Source of the DNA: Euonymus europaeus
Lineage: Eukaryota > Streptophyta > Magnoliopsida > Celastrales > Celastraceae
Assembly (NCBI GenBank): GCA_963580455.1
Contig: OY756968.1
Location: forward strand, 15,531,996 to 15,595,995
DNA length: 64,000 bases
Reading direction: 5' to 3'
Shown here: positions 51,858-64,000 of the stretch, piece by piece
How positions within the stretch are numbered: position 1 is the stretch's first letter
Layout of the letters: each line of letters starts with the position of its first letter
Notes under the pieces: model-generated
Told to the model about the DNA's origin: nothing
The model's database searches: none
What the model saw: only the letters and a program-made list of their open reading frames with translations
Made by a program: the position numbers and the translations under genes

Positions 51858-54179
51858 AAAATTGTACACCGAGCAACTTTGATGGTCCGAAGTTGCTCAA
51901 CTCTCTCTATGGAGGAGCTTTTAACGGTTTTGTCCATTTGTCATAGAAAGTTGGTGTTTTAGCATCGAAATAATCTAGGAAGCTTATTACTCATAAAATT
52001 TGACATATAAGACCAATAAAAATTGTACACTGAGCAACGTTCATGGTCCGAAGTTGCTCAACTCTCTCTATGGTGGAGCTTTTAACGGTTTTTTTCCATT
52101 TGTCATAGAAAGTTGGTGTTTTGGCATCGAAATAATCTATGAAGCTTAAACTCGTAAAATTTTACATATAAGAACAATAAAAATAGTACACCGAGCAACT
52201 TTGATGGTCCGAAGTTGCTCAACTATCTCTATGGAGGAGCTTTTAACGGTTTTGTCCATTTGTCATAGAAAGTTGGTGTTTTGGCATCGAAATAGTCTAG
52301 GAAGCCTATACTCTTAAAATTTGACATAGAAGAACAATAAAAAGTGTACATTGAGAAACTTTGATGGTCCGAAGTTGCTCAACTCTCTCTATGGAGGAGC
52401 TTTTAACGGTTTTGTCCATTTGTCATAGAAAGTTGGTGTTTTAGCATCGAAATAATCTAGGAAGCTTATTACTCATAAAATTTGACATATAAGACCAATA
52501 AAAATTGTACACTGAGCAACGTTCATGGTCCGAAGTTGCTCAACTCTCTCTATGGTGGAGCTTTTAACGGTTTTGTCCATTTGTCATAGAAAGTTGGTGT
52601 TTTGGCATCAAAATAATCTATGAAGCTTATACTCGTAAAATTTGACATATAATAACAATAAAAAGTCTATCCCGAGCAACTTTGATGGTCCGAAGTTGCT
52701 CAACTATCTCTATGGAGGAGCTTTTAACGGTTTTGCCCATTTGTCATAGAAAGTTAGTGTTTTGGCATCGAAATAATCTAGGAAGCTTATACTCATAAAA
52801 TTTGACATAAAAGAACAATAAAAATTGTGTACTGAGCAACGTTCATGGTCCGAATTGCTCAACTCTCTCTATTGAGGAGCTTTTAACGGTTTTGTCCATT
52901 TGTCATAGAAAGTTGGTGTTTTGGCATCGAAATAATCTATGAAGCTTAAACTCGTAAAATTTGACATATAAGAACAATAAAAATAGTACACCGAGCAACT
53001 TTGATGGTCCGAAGTTGCTCAACTATCTCTATGGAGGAGCTTTTAACGGTTTTGTCGATTTGTCATAGAAAGTTGGTGTTTTGGCATCGAAATAATCTAT
53101 GAAGCTTAAACTCGTAAAATTTTACATATAAGAACAATAAAAATAGTACACCGAGCAACTTTGATGGTCCGAAGTTGCTCAACTATCTCTATGGAGGAGC
53201 TTTTAACGGTTTTGTCCATTTGTCATAGAAAGTTGGTGTTTTGGCATCATAATAATCTAGGAAGCTTATACTCGTAAAATTTGACATAGAAGAACAATAG
53301 GAAGTGTACATAGAGCAATTTTGATGGTCCGAAGTTGCTCAACTCTCTTATATGGAGGAGCTTTTATCGGTTTTGTCCATTTGTCATAGAAAGTTGGTGT
53401 TTTGGCATCGAAATAATCTAGGAAGCTTAAACTCGTAAGAACAATAAAAATTGTACACCGAGCAACTTTGATGGTCCGAAGTTGCTCAACTCTCTCTATG
53501 GAGGAGCTTTTAACGGTTTTGTCTCTTTGTCATAGAAAGTATGTGATTGGGCATCGAAATAATCTAGGAAGCTTGTACTCCTAAAATTTGACATATAAGA
53601 ACAATAAAAATTGTACACCGAGCAACTTTGATGGTCCGAAGTTGCTCAACTCTCTCTATGGAGGAGCTTTTAACGGTTTTGTCCGTTTGTAATAGAAATT
53701 TGGTGTTTTGGCATCCAAATAATCTTGGAAGCTTATACTCATAAAATTTGACATATAAGAACAATAAAAATTGTACACCGAGCAACATTGATGGTCCGAA
53801 GTTGCTCAACTCTCTCTATGGAGGAGCTTTTAACGGTTTTGTCCATTTGTCATAGAAAGTTGGTGTTTTGGCATCGAAATAGTCTAGGAAGCCTATACTC
53901 TTAAAATTTGACATAGAAGAACAATAAAAAGTGTACATTGAGCAACTTTGATGGTCCGAAGTTGCTCAACTCTCTCTATGGAGGAGCTTTTAACGGTTTT
54001 GTCCATTTGTCATAGAAAGTTGGTGTTTTGGCATCGAAATAATCTAGGAAGCTTATACTCATAAAATTTGACATTTAAGAACAATAAAAATTGTATACTG
54101 AGCAACGTTCATGGTCCGAAGTTGCTCAACTCTCTCTATGGTGGAGCTTTTAACGGTTTTGTCCATTTGTCATAGAAAG
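51858..54179. repeat. Region E start: mosaic of D-type and E-type monomers
   Basis: Positions 51,858-52,180 resemble 46,420-46,740, including the long T run in ACGGTTTTTTTCC. Positions 52,180-53,220 are D-like units (AATAGTACACC, GAGAAACTTTG, TTGTGTACTG). Positions 53,240-54,030 match 55,950-56,740 at offset 2,710, including a 14-bp deletion monomer near 53,431. No regular long period is visible across the whole stretch. Confidence 0.65.
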
Positions 54180-57110
54180 TTGGTGTTTTGGCATCGAAAA
54201 AATCTAGGAAGCTTATACTCATAAAATTTGACATATAAGAACAATAAAAAGTATACACCGAGCAACTTTGATCGTCCGAAGTTGCTCAACTCTCTCTATG
54301 GAGGAGCTTTTAACGGTTTTGTCCATTTGTCATAGAAAGTTGGTGTTTTGGCATCGAAATTATCTAGGAAGCTTATACTCATAAAATTTGACATATAAGA
54401 ACAATAAAAATTGTACACTGAGCAACGTTGATGGTCCGAAGTTGCGCAACTCTCTCTATGGAGGAGCTTTTATCGGTTTTGTCCCTTTGTCATAGAAAGT
54501 TGGTGTTTTGGCATCATAATAATCTAGGAAGCTTATACTCGTAAAATTTGACATAGAAGAACAATAAGAAGTGTACATAGAGCAATTTTGATAGTCCAAA
54601 GTTGCTCAACTCTCTTATATGGAGGAGCTTTTATCGTTTTTGTCCATTTGTCATGGAAATTTGTTGTTTTTGCATCGAAATAATCTAGGAAGCTTAAACT
54701 CGTAAAATTTGACATATAAGAACAATAAAAATTGTACAGCGAGCAACTTTAATGGTCCGAAGTTGCTCAACTCTCCCTATGGAGGAGCTTTTAACGGTTT
54801 TGTCCATTTGTCATAGAAAGTTGGTGTTTTGGCATCGAAATAATCTATGAAGCTTAAACTCGTAAAATTTGACATATAAGAACAAGAAAAATTGTACACC
54901 GAGCAACTTTGATGGTCCGAAGTTGCTCAACTCTCTCTATGGAGTCGCTTTTAACGGTTTTGCCCCTTTGTCCTAGAAAGTTGATGTTTCGGCATCGAAA
55001 TAATCTTGGAAGCTTATACTCCTAAAATTTCATATATAAAAACAATAAAAAGTGTACACCGAGCAACTTTGATGGTCCGAAGTTGCGCAACTCTCTTTAT
55101 GCAGGAGCTTTTAACGGTTTTGTACATTTGTCATAGAAAGTTGGTGTTTTGGAATCGAAATAATCTATGAAGCTTATACTCGTAAAATTTGACATATAAG
55201 AACAATAAAAAGTCTATCCCGAGCAACTTTGATGGTCCGAAGTTGCTCAACTCCTTCTATGGAGGAGCTTTTAACGGTTTTGTCCATTTGTCATAGAAAG
55301 TTGGTGTTTTTGCATCGAAATAATCTAGGAAGCTTAAACTCGTAAAATTTGACATATAAGAACAATAAAAATTGTATATCGAGCAACTTTGATGGTCTGA
55401 AGTTGCTCAACTTTCTCTATGGAGGAACTTTTAACGGTTTTGTCCATTTGTCATAGAAAGTATGTGTTTTGGCATCGAAATAATCTATGAAGCTTAAATT
55501 CGTAAAATTTGACATATAAGAACAATAAAAATTGTACGTCGAGCAACTTTGATGGTCCGAAGTTGCTCCACTCTCTCTATGAAGGAGCGTTTAAAGGGTT
55601 TCGTCCATTTGTCAAAGAAAGTTGGTGTTTTGGCATCGAAATAATCTATGAAGCTTAAACTTCTAAAATTTGACATATAAGAACAATAAAAATTGTACAC
55701 CGAGCAACTTTGATGTTCCGAAGTTGCTCAACTCTGTCTATGGAGGAGCTTTTAACGGTTTTGTCCATTTGTCATAGAAATTTAGTGTTTTGACATCCAA
55801 ATAATCTTGGAAGCTTATACTCATAAAATTTGACATATAAGAACAATAAAAATTGTACACCGAGCAACTTTAAAGGTCCGAAGTTGCTCAACTCTCTTAT
55901 ATGGAGGAGCTTTTATCGGTTTTGTCCATTTGTCATAGAAAGTTGGTGTTTTGGCATCATAATAATCTAGGAAGCTTATACTCGTAAAATTTAACATAGA
56001 AGAACAATAGGAAGTGTACATAGAGCAATTTTGATGGTCCGAAGTTGCTCAACTCTCTTATATGGAGGAGCTTTTATCGGTTTTGTCCATTTGTCATAGA
56101 AAGTTGGTGTTTTGGCATCGAAATAATCTAGGAAGCTTAAACTCGTAAGAACAATAAAAATTGTACACCGAGCAAGTTTGATGGTCCGTAGTTGCTCAAC
56201 TCTCTCTATGGAGGAGCTTTTAACGGTTTTGTCTCTTTGTCATGGAAAGTATGTGATTGGGCATCGAAATAATCTAGGAAGCTTATACTCCTAAAATTTG
56301 ACATATAAGAACAATAAAAATTGTACACCGAGCAACTTTGATGGTCCGAAGTTGCTCAACTCTCTCTATGGAGGAGCTTTTAACGGTTTTGTCCATTTGT
56401 AATAGAAATTTGGTGTTTTGGCATCCAAATAATCTTGGAAGCTTATACTCATAAAATTTGACATATAAGAACAATAAAAATTGTACACCGAGCAACATTG
56501 ATGGTCCGAAGTTGCTCAACTCTCTCTATGGAGGAGCTTTTAACGGTTTTGTCCATTTGTCATAGAAAGTTGGTGTTTTGGCATCGAAATAGTCTAGGAA
56601 GCCTATACTCTTAAAATTTGACATAGAAGAACAATAAAAAGTGAAAATTGAGCAACTTTGATGGTCCGAAGTTGCTCAACTCTCTCTATGGAGGAGCTTT
56701 TAACGGTTTTGTCCATTTGTCATAGAAAGTTGGTGTTTTAGCATCGAAATAATCTAGGAAGTTATTACTCATAAAATTTGACATATAAGACCAATAAAAA
56801 TTGTACACTGAGCAACGTTCATGGTCCGAAGTTGCTCAACTCTCTCTATGGTGGAGCTTTTAACGGTTTTGTCCATTTGTCATAGAAAGTTGGTGTTTTG
56901 GAATCAAAATAATCTATGAAGCTTATACTCGTAAAATTTGACATAAAAGAACAATAAAAAGTCTATCCCGAGCAACTTTGATTTTTCCGAAGTTGCTCAA
57001 CTCTCTCTATGGAGGAGCTTTTAACGGTTTTGTCCATTTGTCATAGAAAGTTGGTGTTTTGGCATCGAAATAATCTAGGAAGCTTATGCTCATAAAATTT
57101 GACATATAAG
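54180..57110. repeat. Region E: 4.5-kb-spaced block, copy 1
   Basis: It matches 58,820-61,580 first at offset 4,632 and, after about 55,700, at 4,471. The 161-bp change means that one monomer (the GTCGAGCAAC / GAAGGAGCGTTTAAAGGG unit near 55,536-55,690) is absent from the second copy. TATATAAAAA lies at 55,033. Confidence 0.75.
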
Positions 57111-57437
57111 AACAATAAAAATTGTACACCGAGCAACGTTGATGGTCCGAAGTTGCTCAACTCTCTCTATGGAGGAGCTTTTAACAGTTTTGTCCATTTT
57201 TCATAGAAAGTTGGTGTTTTGGCATCGAAATAATCTACGAAGCCTATACTCTTAAAATTTGACATAGAAGAACAATAAAAAGTGTACATTGAGCAACTTT
57301 GATGGTCCGAAGTTGCTCAACTCTCTCTATGGAGGAGCTTTTAACGGTTTTGTCCATTTGTCATAGAAAGTTGGTGTTTTAGCATCGAAATAATCTAGGA
57401 AGCTTATTACTCATAAAATTTGACATATAAGACCAAT

Positions 57438-58077
57438 AAAAATTGTACACTGAGCAACGTTCATGGTCCGAAGTTGCTCAACTCTCTCTATGGTGGAGCT
57501 TTTAACGGTTTTGTCCATTTGTCATAGAAACTTGTTGTTTTGGCATCAAAATAATCTATGAAGCTTATACTCGTAAAATTTGACATATAAGAACAATAAA
57601 AAGTCTATCCCGAGCAACTTTGATTTTTCCGAAGTTGCTCAACTCTCTCTATGGAGGAGCTTTTAACGGTTTTGCCCATTTGTCATAGAAAGTTGGTGTT
57701 TTGGCATCGAAATAATCTAGGAAGCTTATACTCATAAAATTTGACGTAAAAGAACAATAAAAATTGTGTACTGAGCAACGTTCATGGTCCGAATTGCTCA
57801 ACTCTCTCTATTGAGGAGCTTTTAACGGTTTTGTCCATTTGTAATAGAAAGTTGGTGTTTTGGCATCGAAATAATCTATGAAGCTTAAACTCGTAAAATT
57901 TTACATATAAGAACAATAAAAATAGTACACCGAGCAACTTTGATGGTCCGAAGTTGCTCAACTATCTCTATGGAGGAGCTTTTAACGGTTTTGTCCATTT
58001 GTCATAGAAAGTTGGTGTTTTGGCATCAAAATAATCTATGAAGCTTAAACTCGTAAAATTTGACATATAAGAAGAAT
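57438..58077. repeat. Four-monomer tandem duplication, first copy (partner 58,078-58,717)
   Basis: The order CACTGAGCAACGTTCATGG, TTGTTGTTTTGGCATC, TTTGACGTAAAAG and GAATTGCTC is repeated at an exact offset of 640 bp. Differences are AGTCTATCCC/AGTCAATCCC, GTAATAGAAAG/GTCATAGAAAG and AAACTTGTTG/AAAGTTGTTG. Confidence 0.8.
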
Positions 58078-58717
58078 AAAAATTGTACACTGAGCAACGT
58101 TCATGGTCCGAAGTTGCTCAACTCTCTCTATGGTGGAGCTTTTAACGGTTTTGTCCATTTGTCATAGAAAGTTGTTGTTTTGGCATCAAAATAATCTATG
58201 AAGCTTATACTCGTAAAATTTGACATATAAGAACAATAAAAAGTCAATCCCGAGCAACTTTGATTTTTCCGAAGTTGCTCAACTCTCTCTATGGAGGAGC
58301 TTTTAACGGTTTTGCCCATTTGTCATAGAAAGTTGGTGTTTTGGCATCGAAATAATCTAGGAAGCTTATACTCATAAAATTTGACGTAAAAGAACAATAA
58401 AAATTGTGTACTGAGCAACGTTCATGGTCCGAATTGCTCAACTCTCTCTATTGAGGAGCTTTTAACGGTTTTGTCCATTTGTCATAGAAAGTTGGTGTTT
58501 TGGCATCGAAATAATCTATGAAGCTTAAACTCGTAAAATTTTACATATAAGAACAATAAAAATAGTACACCGAGCAACTTTGATGGTCCGAAGTTGCTCA
58601 ACTATCTCTATGGAGGAGCTTTTAACGGTTTTGTCCATTTGTCATAGAAAGTTGGTGTTTTGGCATCGAAATAATCTATGAAGCTTAAACTCGTAAAATT
58701 TTACATATAAGAACAAT
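58078..58717. repeat. Four-monomer tandem duplication, second copy
   Basis: Partner of 57,438-58,077. It begins after GAAGAATAAAAATTG, where the first copy begins after GACCAATAAAAATTG. Its last part belongs to the 3,350-bp repeat that follows. Confidence 0.78.
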
Positions 58718-61649
58718 AAAAATAGTACACCGAGCAACTTTGATGGTCCGAAGTTGCTCAACTATCTCTATGGAGGAGCTTTTAACGGTTTTGTCCATTT
58801 GTCATAGAAAGTTGGTGTTTTGGCATCAAAAAAATCTAGGAAGCTTATACTCATAAAATTTGACATATAAGAACAATAAAAAGTGTACACCGAGCAACTT
58901 TGATCGTCCGAAGTTGCTCAACTCTCTCTATGGGGGAGCTTTTAACGGTTTTGTCCATTTGTCATAGAAAGTTGGTGTTTTGGCATCGAAATAATCTAGG
59001 AAGCTTATACTCATAAAATTTGACATATAAGAACAATAAAAATTGTACACTGAGCAACGTTGATGGTCCGAAGTTGCGCAACTCTCTCTATGGAGGAGCT
59101 TTTATCGGTTTTGTCCATTTGTCATAGAAAGTTGGTGTTTTGGCATCATAATAATCTAGGAAGCTTATACTCGTAAAATTTGACATAGAAGAACAATAAG
59201 AAGTGTACATAGAGCAATTTTGATGGTCCAAAGTTGCTCAACTCTCTTATATGGAGGAGCTTTTATCGGTTTTGTCCATTTGTCATAGAAATTTGTTGTT
59301 TTTCATCGAAATAATCTAGGAAGCTTAAACTCGTAAAATTTGACATATAAGAACAATAAAAATTGTACAGCGAGCAACTTTAATGGTCCGAAGTTGCTCA
59401 ACTCTCCCTATGGAGGAGCTTTTAACGGTTTTGTCCATTTGTCATTAAAAAATTGGTGTTTTGGCATCGAAATAATCTATGAAGCTTAAACTCGTAAAAT
59501 TTGACATCTAAGAACAATAAAAATTGTACACCGAACAACTTTGATGGTCCGAAGTTGCTCAACTCTCTCTATGGAGGAGCTTTTAACGGTTTTGCCCCTT
59601 TGTCATAGAAATTTGATGTTTCGGCATCGAAATAATCTTGGAAGCTTATACTACTAAAATTTCATATATAAAAACAATAAAAAGTGTACACAGAGCAACT
59701 TTGATGGTTCGAAGTTGCGCAACTCTCTTTATGCAGGAGCTTTTAACGGTTTTGTACATTTGTCATAGAAAGTTGGTGTTTTGGAATCGAAATAATCTAT
59801 GAAGCTTATACTCGTAAAATTTGACATAGAAGAACAATAAAAAGTCTATCCCGAGCAACTTTGATGGTCCGAAGTTGCTCAACTCCTTCTATGGAGGAGC
59901 TTTTAACGGTTTTGTCCATTTGTCATAGAAAGTTGGTGTTTTTGCATCGAAATAATCTAGGAAGCTTAAACTCGTAAAATTTGACATATAAGAACAATAA
60001 AAATTGTATATCGAGAAACTTTGATGGTCTGAAGTTGCTCAACTTTCTCTATGGAGGAACTTTTAACGGTTTTGTCCATTTGTCATAGAAAGTATGTGTT
60101 TTGGCATCGAAATAATCTATGAAGCTTAAATTCGTAAAATTTGACATATAAGAACAATAAAAATTGTACACCGAGCAACTTTGATGTTCCGAAGTTGCTC
60201 AACTCTGTCTATGGAGGAGCTTTTAACGGTTTCGTCCATTTGTCATAGAAATTTAGTGTTTTGACATCCAAATAATCTTGGAAGCTTATACTCATAAAAT
60301 TTGACATATAAGAACAATAAAAATTGTACACCGAGCAACTTTAAAGGTCCGAAGTTGCTCAACTCTCTTATATGGAGGAGCTATTATCGGTTTGGTCCAT
60401 TTGTCATAGAAAGTTGGTGTTTTGGCATCATAATAATCTAGGAAGCTTATACTCGTAAAATTTGACATAGAAGAACAATAGGAAGTGTACATAGAGCAAT
60501 TTTGATGGTCCGAAGTTGCTCAACTCTCTCATATGGAGGAGCTTTTATCGGTTTTGTCCATTTGTCATAGAAAGTTGGTGTTTTGGCATCGAAATAATCT
60601 AGGAAGCTTAAACTCGTAAGAACAATAAAAATTGTACACCGAGCAACTTTGATGGTCCGAAGTTGCTCAACTCTCTCTATGGAGGAGCTTTTAACGGTTT
60701 TGTCACTTTGTCATAGAAAGTATGTGATTGGGCATCGAAATAATCTAGGAAGCTTATACTCCTAAAATTTGACATGTAAGAACAATAAAAATTGTACACC
60801 GAGCAACTTTGATGGTCCGAAGTTGCTCAACTCGCTCTATGGAGGAGCTTTTAACGGTTTTGTCCATTTGTAATAGAAATTTGGTGTTTTGGCATCCAAA
60901 TAATCTTGGAAGCTTATACTCGTAAAATTTGACATATAAGAACAATAAAAATTGTACACCGAGCAACATTGATGGTCCGAAGTTGCTCAACTCTCTCTAT
61001 GGAGGAGCTTTTAACGGTTTTGTCCATTTGTCATAGAAAATTGGTGTTTTGGCATCGAAATAGTCTAGGAAGCCTATACTCTTAAAATTTGACATAGAAG
61101 AACAATAAAAAGTGTACATTGAGCAACTTTGATGGTCCGAAGTTGCTCAACTCTCTCTATGGAGGAGCTTTTAACGGTTTTGTCCATTTGTCATAGAAAG
61201 TTGGTGTTTTTGCATCGAAATAATCTAGGAAGCTTATTACTCATAAAATTTGACATATAAGACCAATAAAAATTGTACACTGAGCAACGTTCATGGTCCG
61301 AAGTTGCTCAACTCTCTCTAAGGTGGAGCTTTTAACGGTTTTGTCCATTTGTCATAGAAAGTTGGTGTTTTGGCATCAAAATAATCTATGAAGCTTATAC
61401 TCGTAAAATTTGACATAAAAGAACAATAAAAAGTCTATCCCGAGCAACTATGATTTTTCCGAAGTTGCTCAACTCTCTCTATGGAGGAGCTTTTAACGGT
61501 TTTGTCCATTTGTCATAGAAAGTTGGTGTTTTGGCATCGAAATAATCTAGGAAGCTTATACTCATAAAATTTGACATATAAGAACAATAAAAATTGTATA
61601 CTGAGCAACGTTCATGGTCCGAAGTTGCTCAACTCTCTCTATGGTGGAG
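58300..61649. repeat. Region E: 21-monomer HOR (3,350 bp), copy 1
   Basis: Markers TTTGACGTAAAAG (58,381), the A-rich CATCAAAAAAATC (58,824), TATATAAAAA (59,665), the 14-bp deletion (60,612) and GAGCTATTATCGG (near 60,380) recur at +3,350 in copy 2 as far as the window extends. Confidence 0.82.
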
Positions 61650-64000
61650 CTTTTAACGGTTTTGCCCATTTGTCATAGAAAGTTGGTGTTTTGGCATCGA
61701 AATAATCTAGGAAGCTTATACTCATAAAATTTGACGTAAAAGAACAATAAAAATTGTGTACTGAGCAACGTTCATGGTCCGAATTGCTCAACTCTCTCCA
61801 TTGAGGAGCTTTTAACGGTTTTGTCCATTTGTCATAGAAAGTTGGTGTTTTGGCATCGAAATAATCTATGAAGCTTAAACTCGTAAAATTTTACATATAA
61901 GAACAATAAAAATAGTACACCGAGCAACTTTGATGGTCCGAAGTTGCTCAACTATCTCTATGGAGGAGCTTTTAACGGTTTTGTCCATTTGTCATAGAAA
62001 GTTGGTGTTTTGAAATCGAAATAATCTATGAAGCTTAAACTCGTAAAATTTTACATATAAAAACAATAAAAATAGTACACCGAGCAACTTTGATGGTCCG
62101 AAGTTGCTCAACTATCTCTATGGAGGAGCTTTTAACGGTTTTGTCCATTTGTCATCGAATGTTGGTGTTTTGGCATCGAAAAAATCTGGGAAGCTTATAC
62201 TCATAAAATTTGACATATAAGAACAATAAAAAGTGTACACCGAGCAACTTTGATCGTCCGAAGTTGCTCAACTCTCTCTATGGAGGAGCTTTTAACGGTT
62301 TTGTCCATTTGTCATAGAAAGTTGGTGTTTTGGCATCGAAATAATCTAGGAAGCTTATACTCATAAAATTTGACATATAAGAACAATAAAAATTGTACAC
62401 TGAGCAACGTTGATGGTCCGAAGTTGCGCAACTCTCTCTATGGAGGAGCTTTTATCGGTTTTGTCCCTTTGTCATAGAAAGTTGGTGTTTTGGCATCATA
62501 ATAATCTAGGAAGCTTATACTCGTAAAATTTGACATAGAAGAACAATAAGAAGTGTACATAGAGCAATTTTGATGGTCCAAAGTTGCTCAACTCTCTTAT
62601 ATGGAGGAGCTTTTATCGGTTTTGTCCATTTGTCATAGAAATTTGTTGTTTTTGCATCGAAATAATCTAGGAAGCTTAAACTCGTAAAATTTGACATATA
62701 AGAACAATAAAAATTGTACAGCGAGCAACTTTAATGGTCCGAAGTTGCTCAACTCTCCCTATGGAGGAGGTTTAACGATTTTGTCCATTTGTCATTAAAA
62801 AATTGGTGTTTTGGCATCGAAATAATCTATGAAGCTTAAACTCGTAAAATTTGACATATAAGAACAATAAAAATTGTACACCGAGCAACTTTGATGGTCC
62901 GAAGTTGCTCAACTCTCTCTATGGAGGAGCTTTTAACGGTTTTGCCCCTTTGTCATAGAAAGTTGATGTTTCGGCATCGAAATAATCTTGGAAGCTTATA
63001 CTACTAAAATTTCATATATAAAAACAATAAAAAGTGTACACAGAGCAACTTTGATGGTCCGAAGTTGCGCAACTCTCTTTATGCAGGAGCTTTTAACGGT
63101 TTTGTACATTTGTCATAGAAAGTTGGTGTTTTGGAATCGAAATAATCTATGAAGCTTATACTCGTAAAATTTGACATAGAAGAACAATAAAAAGTCTATC
63201 CCGAGCAACTTTGATGGTCCGAAGTTGCTCAACTCCTTCTATGGAGGAGCTTTTAACGGTTTTGTCCATTTGTCATAGAAAGTTGGTGTTTTTGCATCGA
63301 AATAATCTAGGAAGCTTAAACTCGTAAAATTTGACATATAAGAACAATAAAAATTGTATATCGAGCAACTTTGATGGTCTGAAGTTGCTCAACTTTCTCT
63401 ATGGAGGAACTTTTAACGGTTTTGTCCATTTGTCATAGAAAGTATGTGTTTTGGCATCGAAATAATCTATGAAGCTTAAATTCGTAAAATTTGACATATA
63501 AGAACAATAAAAATTGTACACCGAGCAACTTTGATGTTCCGAAGTTGCTCAACTCTGTCTATGGAGGAGCTTTTAACGGTTTCGTCCATTTGTCATAGAA
63601 ATTTAGTGTTTTGACATCCAAATAATCTTGGAAGCTTATACTCATAAAATTTGACATATAAGAACAATAAAAATTGTACACCGAGCAACTTTAAAGGACC
63701 GAAGTTGCTCAACTCTCTTATATGGAGGAGCTATTATCGGTTTTGTCCATTTGTCATAGAAAGTTGGTGTTTTGGCATCATAATAATCTAGGAAGCTTAT
63801 ACTCGTAAAATTTGACATAGAAGAACAATAGGAAGTGTACATAGAGCAATTTTGATGGTCCGAAGTTGCTCAACTCTCTTATATGGAGGAGCTTTTATCG
63901 GTTTTGTCCATTTGTCATAGAAAGTTGGTGTTTTGGCATCGAAATAATCTAGGAAGCTTAAACTCGTAAGAACAATAAAAATTGTACACCGAGCAACTTT
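61650..64000. repeat. Region E: 21-monomer HOR, copy 2, cut by the window end
   Basis: It matches 58,300-60,650 at offset 3,350. It starts inside a monomer that reads CTATGGTGGAGC and then GCCCATTTGTC, a combination that marks the junction. The match is still unbroken at base 64,000, so the array continues beyond the window. Confidence 0.82.

Larger units (their letters stand above)
1..64000. repeat. Tandem satellite array, ~160-bp monomer, whole window
   Basis: The A-rich start AAAAATTGTA recurs at 1, 161, 321, 481 and so on at 160-bp steps to the last line, with one- or two-base indels shifting the register. All monomers read in the same direction, and I saw no inverted unit, spacer or inserted element. 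Common length variants are 161 bp (CTCTTATATGG for CTCTCTATGG, or CTTATTACTC for CTTATACTC), 158 bp (a CT pair lost before ATGGAGG) and 146 bp (14-bp deletion). By family knowledge, megabase satellites with 150-180-bp units are typical of plant and animal centromeres; centromeric identity is inferred, not shown. The array contains no credible gene, so the entries that follow describe its internal structure. Confidence 0.98.

Noticed and set aside
52089..52098. T run after ACGG as a transcription terminator
   Set aside because: There is no gene or Pol III-type promoter upstream; it is a short local expansion of the normal TTTT, shared with 46,650 by duplication.
1415..63842. Around 70 minus-strand open frames of 60-121 codons with a common core such as YFDAKTPTFYDKWTKP
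   Set aside because: They are the satellite read in reverse. Starts come from the reverse of AAAATTTGACAT, ends come from fixed stops at CTCATAAAA or CTTAAACTCG, and the 160-bp unit shifts frame at each monomer. One-base indels merely swap which peptide follows. Neither coding conservation nor gene-like context is present.
1..64000. CRISPR-like direct repeats
   Set aside because: The repeats are contiguous 160-bp units with no unique spacers and no cas genes.
1..64000. tRNA, 5S or other rRNA genes as the source of the satellite
   Set aside because: I saw no box A/box B pairs, cloverleaf or rRNA core motif in the monomer; the dyad is a simple short hairpin.
1..64000. An undescribed protein-coding defence or mobile system
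   Set aside because: No coding capacity, no element ends and no unique sequence exist in the window; the notable content is array structure only.

Overview
This window is a single uninterrupted tandem satellite array. About 400 monomers of roughly 160 bp run head to tail, all in one orientation, from the first base to the last. I find no gene, RNA gene, transposon, CRISPR array or unique-sequence island. The DNA is AT-rich. Each monomer normally carries one HindIII site (AAGCTT), a short inverted repeat around GAGCAACTT/AAGTTGCTC, and a pyrimidine-rich stretch followed by GGAGGAGC. Array scale, near-nucleosomal monomer length and multi-kilobase higher-order repeats (HORs) are typical of eukaryotic, probably centromeric or pericentromeric, satellite DNA. 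A plant is the best guess. One stretch, around GTGTTTTGGCATCGAA, resembles from memory part of the Arabidopsis/Brassicaceae centromere satellite, but species and chromosome cannot be fixed from this sequence.

Layout, from offsets between diagnostic monomer variants: (A) about 1-16,000 is organised by a ~4,970-bp HOR (31 monomers), with two adjacent copies at ~3,580-8,555 and ~8,556-13,370, flanked by shuffled partial copies. (B) about 15,980-32,220 has a 7,204-bp period (45 monomers) built from a 21-monomer block (P) and a 24-monomer block (Q, 3,844 bp), in the order P-Q-partial Q-P-Q-Q. (C) about 31,640-39,830 has a 3,673-bp HOR (23 monomers), 2.2 copies, apparently derived from the tail of Q with three monomers lost. 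(D) about 40,181-51,857 has a 6,721-bp HOR (42 monomers), two copies that differ by a 9-monomer tandem duplication and by one hybrid monomer. (E) about 51,858-64,000 is a mosaic with offsets of 2,710, 4,632/4,471, 640 and 3,350 bp; the last repeat runs off the window end.

Nothing here works together as genes. The biology visible is array evolution: repeated local duplication, out-of-register exchange that makes hybrid monomers, and deletion, on a monomer whose dyad arms are largely kept. The many 60-120 codon open frames on the minus strand are by-products of the repeat. The monomer length is not a multiple of three, and the frames stop at fixed points in the monomer. All period lengths come from matching marker positions by eye; percent identities were not computed. 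HOR boundaries are approximate (usually to within one monomer).
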